Source of the DNA: Bordetella parapertussis
GTDB lineage: Bacteria > Pseudomonadota > Gammaproteobacteria > Burkholderiales > Burkholderiaceae_C
Length of the DNA: 39,221 nucleotides
Assembly: GCA_945901125.1 (NCBI GenBank)
Contig: CAMDKD010000026.1
Location: 1 to 39,221, forward strand
Reading direction: 5' to 3'
How positions within the stretch are numbered: position 1 is the first letter of the stretch; each line of letters begins with the position of its first letter. The position numbers and the translations under genes were made by a program. Under the pieces are notes generated by a model, which was given only the letters and a program-made list of their open reading frames with translations, searched no databases and was not told the DNA's origin. Below are positions 33,102 to 39,221 of this stretch, piece after piece.

Positions 33102-33373
33102 CAAAAGGTTCTCCATTCATCCAGCGGCAATCCCTCTTGCGCAACTGTCAGGTTATAGGCCGTCACAAAGTCGGCATGCTCTTCGCGCCAACGGCGTGAC
33201 AGTTCTTCCTTGACGAATTCTTTCAAGTGAGCATCACAAATCTGCGAAACATTCAGCTTCAATCGCTTGGCTTCATCCAACACATCTGCGCTAAGTGTGA
33301 GATTGGTCGCCCTCTTGGCACTCGAAACAGAGGGCAACAATGGTTTGACGGTGGCGTTTAGGGATGAAGACAT
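33101..33373 (-). CDS. ccdA: CcdA-family antitoxin
   Basis: This 90-residue protein is read from the ATG at 33373; a TTG two codons earlier is the alternative. The ribbon-helix-helix N-terminal part contains KRATNLTLSADVLDEAKRLKLNVSQ, and the C-terminal tail contains WREEHADFVTAYNLTVAQEG before LPLDEWRTF. This is the CcdA layout, with a DNA-binding dimer followed by a disordered toxin-binding tail. It should repress its operon and neutralise the CcdB partner. Repeated sites just upstream of its start fit autorepression. Confidence 0.87.
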   Translation of the reverse strand: MSSSLNATVKPLLPSVSSAKRATNLTLSADVLDEAKRLKLNVSQICDAHLKEFVKEELSRRWREEHADFVTAYNLTVAQEGLPLDEWRTF

Positions 33374-33381
33374 GGTCAATT

Positions 33382-33415
33382 TATGCGCATGAAAGTATGC
33401 GTATAGTTTATATAC
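33382..33415 (-). promoter_or_regulatory. Operator-like repeats upstream of ccdAB
   Basis: TATGCGCAT (33382-33390) and TATGCGTAT (33396-33404) are near-identical, near-palindromic repeats with a 14-base period. They are followed by an AT-rich segment with GTATA and TATAC arms (33402-33416 region). The position directly before the ccdA start suits binding of the CcdA ribbon-helix-helix dimer and the operon promoter. No exact -35/-10 pair is assigned. Confidence 0.45.
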
Positions 33416-33477
33416 ATTTTCCGAAAGACAAAGCTTGCCCTCAATATCGAGGCAGATTAATCAGCTTTAGAGGGTTT

Positions 33478-33672
33478 TTACAGCCCCGTGTCATCAAGCG
33501 GCGGCCATGTTTCACGCAGTTGCATAACGGTCTGGTAAATGCTTTGCGCAGGTTTGACTCTTGCCTGTATCTCCACACCTAAGTGAGCCGCAATGGCCGC
33601 CAGCATGACCGACACATGGCTGAGCGTGGGGTTACCAGCGGCAGACAACATTCGGTGCAGGCTTTTAGGCGC
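33478..33672 (-). pseudogene. C-terminal fragment of an XRE-type addiction-module antitoxin
   Basis: On the minus strand an open frame reads into a stop at 33478-33480. It begins near 33672 with Lys-Ser-Leu-His-Arg-Met-Leu-Ser, then Ala-Ala-Gly-Asn-Pro-Thr-Leu. This is the recognition-helix and turn motif of antidotes of the HigA-like TIGR02684 family. Upstream of 33672 the frame meets a TAG (33673-33675) and all similarity ends. From 33673 the plus strand matches the res gene instead. So the N-terminal half and any partner toxin are gone, cut off at the same point where res is cut. Confidence 0.7.
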
Positions 33673-35439
33673 CTAGACCCACTGAAGTTGCCCACCAAAC
33701 TACAAACTGCGCTGTCAGCGCTTTACGGCCATTACGAAAAGACCTACCAGCTTTGGCAAACCGAGGGTTTGCGCGTGCCGCCCTGCTTCATCGTGGTTTG
33801 CAACAACACCTCTACCTCTAAACTGGTCTACGACTACATCTCTGGCTTTCAACCCGCTGCCAACCCCGACGGCACCTTGCCGCCGCCCTTCATGGGCGCG
33901 CTACCCTTGTTTTCCAACTACGACAGCCATGGCGAACCACTGGCCCGTCCCCGCACCCTGCTGATCGACAGCGAACAGCTCGAAAGCGGCGAAGCCTTGG
34001 ACGACAACTTCCGCAGCATGGCGGGCACAGAGATCGAACAGTTCCGCCGCGACATCATCGAACGCACCGGCGACCTGCAAGCCGCCAGCAAGATCACCGA
34101 CGCCGAGCTTCTGCGCGAAGTCATGAACACCGTGGGCAAAGTGGGCAAGCTGGGCGAGTCCATCCGCTGCGTGGTGTCGGTTTCCATGCTCACCGAAGGC
34201 TGGGACACCAACACCGTCACCCACGTCTTGGGCGTGCGGGCGTTTGGCACCCAACTACTCTGCGAACAAGTCATTGGCCGCGCCTTGCGCCGCCAGTCTT
34301 ACGAGTTGAACGAAGAAGGCAAGTTCAACGTCGAATACGCCGATGTGCTGGGCATCCCTTTTGACTTCAACGCCGAGCCCACCATTTCCAAGCCCGTCAA
34401 GCCGCGTGAAACCGTCCACGTCAAAGCCATCAAACCCGAGCGAGACGCGCACGAAATTCGCTTCCCGCGTGTGCAGGGCTACCGCATCGTGCTGCCCAAA
34501 GAAAAGCTGGCCGCAGTTTTTAACGAAGATTCCACCCTGGTGCTCACGCCCGAGCTGGTCGGTCCATCCATCACCCGGCAAGAAGGCATCATTGGCGAAG
34601 GCATTGAGCTGACGCTGGCCCACACTCGGAACATGCGTACCTCTACGCTGCTCTACCACCTCACGCACCGTCTGCTGTTTACCCAGTTCCGCGACCCCGG
34701 CGAAGAAGCCAAGCTGTATCTGTTTGGCGAACTCAAGCGCATCGTCAAACAGTGGTTAGACCAGCACCTGGTTTGCAAAGGCGACACCTACCCCGCGCAA
34801 CTGTGCTACCTGCAACTGGCCGACCGCGCCTGTGAGCGTATCAAGCAAGCCATAGACCGCGCCAACATAGAAAAAGGCGCAAACCAAATTCAAGCGGTGC
34901 TAGACCCCTACAACCACATGGGCTCTACCACCCATGTCAACTTCACCACCAGCAAAACCGATCGCTGGGAGGCGAGCAGCCAACATTGCCACCTCAACTG
35001 GCTGATCATGGACAGCGACTGGGAAGCCGAGTTTTGCCGCGCTGCCTAAGCCCACCCGCAGGTGCGCAGCTACGTGAAGAACCACAACCTGGGCTTTGAA
35101 GTGCCTTACCTCATAGGTGCTGAAACCCACCGCTACCGTCCCGACTTCATCTTGTGCGTAGACGACGGCCATGGAACTGATGACTTACTCAACTTGGTGG
35201 TGGAAATCAAAGGCTACCGGGGCGAAGACGCCAAAGACAAAAAAGCCACCATGCAAACCCGCTGGCTGCCCGGTGTCAACAACGCAAAGCAATTCGGGCG
35301 CTGGGCTTTTGCTGAATTCACCGACGTGTATGCCATGCAAAAAGACTTCGGCGACAAGGTGCAGGCGCAATTTGACGACATGGTTCAAAAGCACCTGGGG
35401 ACAAGCCAACCTCAAAGTCTTAAACAGCCCAAGGGTTAA
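33673..35439 (+). pseudogene. res: Type III-like restriction subunit (Res), N-terminally deleted and interrupted by a stop
   Basis: The preserved part starts at LDPLKLPTKL and covers the second helicase domain (CFIVVCNNTSTS, motif V region VSMLTEGWDT, motif VI QVIGRALRR near 34267-34295). It ends with the endonuclease domain (YRPDF near 35134-35148, VVEIKG near 35198-35215), a PD-(D/E)XK site. Walker A and the DEAD-type motif are missing, so ATP-driven translocation is impossible. A TAA at 35047-35049 splits the frame and the sequence continues in the same frame on the other side. The ATG at 33583 gives an open frame, but its first 30 residues are antisense to the antitoxin fragment. Two lesions make it a dead gene. 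Confidence 0.85.
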
Positions 35440-35452
35440 CAGGGAGAAAGCC

Positions 35453-35587
35453 ATGGCAAAAAAGCTTGCATATAATTCTTTGCACATCCGCCCCTTGGAA
35501 GTACGCCCTCTCACCAATCCCGAGAGTGTGCAGAAACCCTGGGGCATTCTCATTTCTAAGCCTCAAGCACGCAGGGGCCAGCCATGA
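35453..35587 (+). CDS. Small conserved-looking protein between res and the NYN gene
   Basis: This 44-residue ORF (MAKKLAYNSLHIRPLEV, then PLTNPESVQKPWGILIS) has a good GGGAGA Shine-Dalgarno 6 bases before the ATG. Its TGA stop overlaps the ATG of the NYN gene (ATGA), which argues for real, coupled translation. No domain is recognised. It has no membrane segment or signal peptide and is basic. It lies 13 bases after the end of the res pseudogene. It may be an accessory or regulator of the NYN nuclease; this is inferred from coupling only. Confidence 0.55.
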   Translation: MAKKLAYNSLHIRPLEVRPLTNPESVQKPWGILISKPQARRGQP

Positions 35588-36429
35588 GCGCCGGTCAGAT
35601 TGCAATACTGATTGATGGAGGCTACTTCCTCAAACGGATTCGCCAAGAACTGCCCCCAGAGCACACCAGTACACCCGAACAAATCTCCAAAACCGTTCGA
35701 CGCCTGTGCTTTAACCACATTGCCCGAATTACCGGTGACCGTGGAAAGCTATGGCAAAAACACCTTTACCGCGCCTTTTTCTACGATGCTGTGCCGTACT
35801 CCGGTGTCGCGCACCATCCGATTGCCAACCGCCAAATCGAGTTTGCGAAGTCTGCACTGGCTTTGGACCGATATGCCTTGTTTGAACAACTGCGTAAGGA
35901 GCGCAAACTGGCACTGCGCTTGGGCAAAGTCAACCGCGAACACGACTGGGCGCTGTCGCCCAAGTTGACCAAAACCGCACTTAAAACGCGCCAGCAACTC
36001 GCCCCCTTGCAAGGCTTGGCCGAACAGCTTCGACAAGCTACCGATCCCGAGCAACACGTGCAGTTAAAGCTCAGTGCAGCGCATGCACAACTCTTGCTGG
36101 CGGCACACGACTTTTGGCACAAGCTGCAAGCAGGTGATGTCGCACTGGGTCTGCGCCAAAAGGGCGTGGATATGCGCATTGCCATCGACATTGCCAGCCT
36201 CACGCTCAAGCAACAAGTCAGCACCATCGTGCTGGTGGCAGGCGACAGCGACTTTGTGCCCGCAGCCAAACTCGCTCGCCGTGAAGGCATGGAATTCATC
36301 CTCGATCCGCTTTGGCAAAACGTCAACGACGACTTGTTTGAACACATCGATGCCTTGCAGTCAGGACTGAAACGTCCCGTCAGAGCACCCGATGCAGACA
36401 CAAACTCCGAACTTGAAATGCCAAATTGA
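35584..36429 (+). CDS. NYN-domain (PIN-like, LabA-type) putative ribonuclease
   Basis: This 281-residue protein has the NYN fold of metal-dependent nucleases. It shows the first acidic motif AILIDGGYF (residues 7-15), RQKGVDMRIAIDIASL (about 190-205) and LVAGDSDFVPAAKLARREG (about 217-235). The catalytic Asp residues are present, so RNase activity is plausible. A helical insert of about 80 residues (100-180) separates the first motif from the rest. It sits between the res remnant and the methyltransferase, coupled to the small ORF before it. NYN genes occur in several type III-like loci, but their task there is not established to my knowledge. Confidence 0.85.
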   Translation: MSAGQIAILIDGGYFLKRIRQELPPEHTSTPEQISKTVRRLCFNHIARITGDRGKLWQKHLYRAFFYDAVPYSGVAHHPIANRQIEFAKSALALDRYALFEQLRKERKLALRLGKVNREHDWALSPKLTKTALKTRQQLAPLQGLAEQLRQATDPEQHVQLKLSAAHAQLLLAAHDFWHKLQAGDVALGLRQKGVDMRIAIDIASLTLKQQVSTIVLVAGDSDFVPAAKLARREGMEFILDPLWQNVNDDLFEHIDALQSGLKRPVRAPDADTNSELEMPN

Positions 36430-36479
36430 CATTTCAAGAATTTGAATCACAACAACATGCCACCTAGCGACACCAGACC

Positions 36480-39221
36480 ATGGCCACCCGCAAAACCACC
36501 CCCAAAGCTGCCAAAGCCGATCTGCAAATCGAAACGCTAAAGCATCAAGCAGACAAGCGCAAAAACATTCCTACCGCCGAGTTTCAATCGGTGGTGCAGC
36601 GCGAGCACCAAGAGCAAGTGCAAGTGACTTATGCGCGAACGACTGACGCGCCGCATGAGTCACACGGCGCACCTGCTGGCCCATTGCAGGCCGAGCGCAA
36701 CGCCCGCAACAGCGACCTGGACCCGCAGCTGGTGTGGCGTGGCAAAGATGCGGCGGATTGGTCGGACTTGGTGGTGAATGCGCCGCCGCTCTACATCCAG
36801 GAAAAAGTGCACCCCAAGGTGTTGATAGATGACTTGAAGCGCCAAACCGACAAAGCCAAAGCCGCAGCAGCTGCGAACCAGCCCACGCAACAAGGCTTTA
36901 CCGCCGACCTGTTTGCCGACATGGCCAAAGACTTCAACGGCGTGCCCGAGGGCGATGCCAAGACCGAGTTTTATGCGCACGACCAGCATTGGTCTAACCG
37001 CATGATTTTGGGTGACAGCCTGCAAGTCATGGCGAGTCTTGCCGAGCGCGAAGGCCTGCGCGGCAAAGTGCAATGCATTTACTTTGATCCGCCCTATGGC
37101 ATCAAGTTCAACAGCAATTTTCAGTGGAGCACCACCAGCCGTGACGTGAAAGACGGCAACCCGGACCACATCACCCGAGAGCCCGAAATGGTGAAAGCCT
37201 TTCGCGATACCTGGAAAGACGGCATCCACAGTTATCTCAGCTACATCCGCGACCGCCTGACCGTGGCGCGTGATCTGCTGACCGAATCAGGCTCGATCTT
37301 TGTGCAGATTGGGGATGAGAATGTGCATCGGGTAAGGGCAGTTATGGAAGAAATTTTTGGAGAAGAAAATTATGTTTCCAGTATTTTGTATCGCACAACA
37401 GGGGGGTTTTCTACCAAGGGTTTGAGCAGAATTGGGGACAATATTATTTGGTTCTGCAAGAACAATGAAAAATTTAAATTTAGGCCACTCTTTATGGATA
37501 AAAGCCATACAGAGGATCAAAACTACAGAATGCTTGAAGATGAATTTTTTATGTCAAGGCCTATGAATTCCAAGCAGCAAATTGGGGAAGAAAAAATCCC
37601 TAATGATTGGAAAATTTGGCGTTATGACAACATCACAGGACAGGGCGCGACAGGTGCCGAAACGCCAATCTTATTAAATGGAAAACAATTTTTCCCGCCG
37701 AAAAACACTCATTGGAAGGCAAATTATCCTTTGGGTATGGAGCGAATAAAACTCGCTAACCGCCTTCTTGGCGGTGGCAATACTTTAAGCTACAAAAGAT
37801 ATTTCGGTGATTTTTCAGTAAAGCCTATCAACTCCAGTTGGATGGACACAGGTGTTTCGGGGTTTTCCTCCGAGAAAATGTATGTTGTTCAAACACTTCC
37901 AGATGTAATTGCTCGGTGCATTCAAATGACCACCGACCCCGGCGACCTCGTGCTTGATCCCACCTGCGGCTCAGGCACCACCGCCTACGTCGCGGAACAA
38001 TGGGGCCGCCGATGGATCACTATCGACACCTCCCGTGTCGCACTGGCCTTGGCCCGCGCCCGCATCATGGGCGCACGCTACCCCTTCTATTTTTTGGCCG
38101 ACAGCAAAGAGGGCCAAGCCAAAGAAGGCGAAGTCACGCGCACCGCACCCAAAAGCCACGCCACCCACGGCAACATCCGCCAAGGCTTTGTCTACGAACG
38201 GGTGCCTCACATCGCGCTCAAAAGCATTGCCAACAACGCCGAGATCGACGTCATCTACGACCAGCACCAAGCCCTGCTGGAGCCGCTGCGCGAACAGATT
38301 AACTCAGCCCTCAAAACGCAATGGCAAGAATGGGAAATTCCCCGCGAAGCGAACGAAAAATGGAGCGATGCTGCAAAGAAGCTGCACGCCGACTGGTGGA
38401 AGCATCGCATTGCCCGCCAGCAAGCCATTGACGCGTCCATCGCCGCCAAGGCCGAGTTCGAATACCTGTACGACCGCCCTTATGACGACAAAAAAAAGGT
38501 GCGCGTGGCCGGCCCCTTCACGGTGGAGAGCCTGCTGCCCCACCGCGTGCTGGGCGTGGACGAAGACGACAACTTGATCGACCCGGCGGTGCAAGAGCCC
38601 GGCGCGTCTTACGAGCGCAACTTCGCGCAAATCATCTTGGACAACCTGCGCACCGCAGGCGTACAGCAAGCGCACAAGACGGACAAGATCAACTTCACCT
38701 CCCTCACGCCCTGGCCGGGCGAATACGTGTGCGCCGAAGGCCGGTACATCGAAGGCGCTGATGCCGATGGGAACGGAGGTGTTGAGAAACGCGCCGGCAT
38801 TTTCATCGGCCCCGAGTTCGGCACCGTCAGCCGCCCGGATTTAGTGAGTGCGGCACGCGAAGCGGGTGATGAGGGTTTTGATGTGTTGATTGGTTTCGCG
38901 TTTAACTACGACGCACACAGCAGCGATTTTTCAAAACTCGGGCGCATCCCGGTACTGAAGGCCCGCATCAACGCCGACATGCACATGGCCGAAGACCTGA
39001 AGAACACAGGCAAAGGCAATTTGTTTGTGATCTTTGGCGAACCTGATATCGACATCATCCCGGTGGGTGAGCAAGTGCAAGTGAAAGTGAACGGCGTGGA
39101 CGTGTTCCACCCCAACACCGACGAAGTCCGCAGCAACGGCGCCGACGGCATCGCCTGCTGGTTCATCGACACCGACTATAACGAAGAGAGTTTCTTCGTC
39201 CGCCACGCCTACTTCCTGGGC
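36480..39221 (+). CDS. mod: Type III-like N6-adenine/N4-cytosine DNA methyltransferase (Mod), 3' end outside the window
   Basis: The frame is open from the ATG at 36480 to the right edge (914 codons, no stop). The catalytic motif DPPYG (from residue 203) comes before the SAM-binding motif DPTCGSGTT (from residue 493), the order of beta-class methyltransferases such as type III Mod. The roughly 290 residues between them contain the target-recognition domain, whose DNA is much more AT-rich than both flanks. The long C-terminal part (from about 560) is typical of large Mod proteins of this group. The gene starts 51 bases after the NYN gene and no Shine-Dalgarno is evident. It looks functional although its restriction partner is broken. 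Confidence 0.9.
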   Translation, partial: MATRKTTPKAAKADLQIETLKHQADKRKNIPTAEFQSVVQREHQEQVQVTYARTTDAPHESHGAPAGPLQAERNARNSDLDPQLVWRGKDAADWSDLVVNAPPLYIQEKVHPKVLIDDLKRQTDKAKAAAAANQPTQQGFTADLFADMAKDFNGVPEGDAKTEFYAHDQHWSNRMILGDSLQVMASLAEREGLRGKVQCIYFDPPYGIKFNSNFQWSTTSRDVKDGNPDHITREPEMVKAFRDTWKDGIHSYLSYIRDRLTVARDLLTESGSIFVQIGDENVHRVRAVMEEIFGEENYVSSILYRTTGGFSTKGLSRIGDNIIWFCKNNEKFKFRPLFMDKSHTEDQNYRMLEDEFFMSRPMNSKQQIGEEKIPNDWKIWRYDNITGQGATGAETPILLNGKQFFPPKNTHWKANYPLGMERIKLANRLLGGGNTLSYKRYFGDFSVKPINSSWMDTGVSGFSSEKMYVVQTLPDVIARCIQMTTDPGDLVLDPTCGSGTTAYVAEQWGRRWITIDTSRVALALARARIMGARYPFYFLADSKEGQAKEGEVTRTAPKSHATHGNIRQGFVYERVPHIALKSIANNAEIDVIYDQHQALLEPLREQINSALKTQWQEWEIPREANEKWSDAAKKLHADWWKHRIARQQAIDASIAAKAEFEYLYDRPYDDKKKVRVAGPFTVESLLPHRVLGVDEDDNLIDPAVQEPGASYERNFAQIILDNLRTAGVQQAHKTDKINFTSLTPWPGEYVCAEGRYIEGADADGNGGVEKRAGIFIGPEFGTVSRPDLVSAAREAGDEGFDVLIGFAFNYDAHSSDFSKLGRIPVLKARINADMHMAEDLKNTGKGNLFVIFGEPDIDIIPVGEQVQVKVNGVDVFHPNTDEVRSNGADGIACWFIDTDYNEESFFVRHAYFLG

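Noticed and set aside
33583..33672. ATG at 33583 as the genuine start of the restriction gene
   Set aside because: The 30 residues it adds are the reverse complement of an antitoxin gene and do not resemble Res; homology begins only at 33673.
1..39221. CRISPR array, tRNA or rRNA genes
   Set aside because: No regularly spaced repeats, cloverleaf-type sequences or rRNA segments were recognised on reading through the window.

Overview
The window looks like chromosome from a GC-rich betaproteobacterium of the order Burkholderiales, probably the family Comamonadaceae. This is an inference from three Gram-negative porins with C-terminal Phe, a Burkholderiales-style type II secretion locus with a divergent gspC, and coq7, OsmC-family and ilvA housekeeping genes. 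No rRNA, tRNA or CRISPR array was seen. No stretch longer than 300 bases lacks a gene; the longest gap, about 250 bases, lies between the first porin and the first TPR gene.

1-5.7 kb, mostly minus strand: the 5' end of a porin that runs off the window, two tandem TPR/glycosyltransferase-like paralogues with nearly identical C-terminal halves, and a complete porin with a strong terminator and a possible Pho box. 5.7-8.8 kb: coq7 (ubiquinone hydroxylase), an OsmC-family gene, a candidate terminated small RNA, and ilvA (threonine deaminase). 8.8-11.2 kb: a tyrosine recombinase lying head to head with a third porin. That porin's coding body is intact but its start codon is missing, so a rearrangement seems to have cut exactly at the porin start.

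11.3-22.4 kb: a type II secretion locus. gspC is divergent from gspG-H-I-J-K-L-M-N-D-E-F, which is packed with ATGA-type overlaps and reads as one operon. It supplies the pseudopilus (G-K), inner-membrane platform (C, F, L, M), N, the secretin (D) and the ATPase (E). The prepilin peptidase is not in the window. A cytosolic 5'-nucleotidase and two ABC exporter-type genes follow on the same strand.

27.3-39.2 kb is an accessory mosaic: hipBA toxin-antitoxin, an MFS transporter, a cobalt-type nitrile hydratase (alpha, beta, plus a coupled methyltransferase) on the minus strand, a YbaK-type deacylase, and a ccdAB-like pair. At the far end is a damaged type III-like restriction-modification locus. 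Its res gene has lost its N-terminal helicase half by fusion to a chopped antitoxin gene and also carries an in-frame stop. It is followed by a 44-residue ORF, an NYN-domain nuclease and an apparently intact adenine methyltransferase that runs off the right edge and has an AT-rich recognition domain. The methyltransferase and NYN genes appear to have outlived the restriction subunit.
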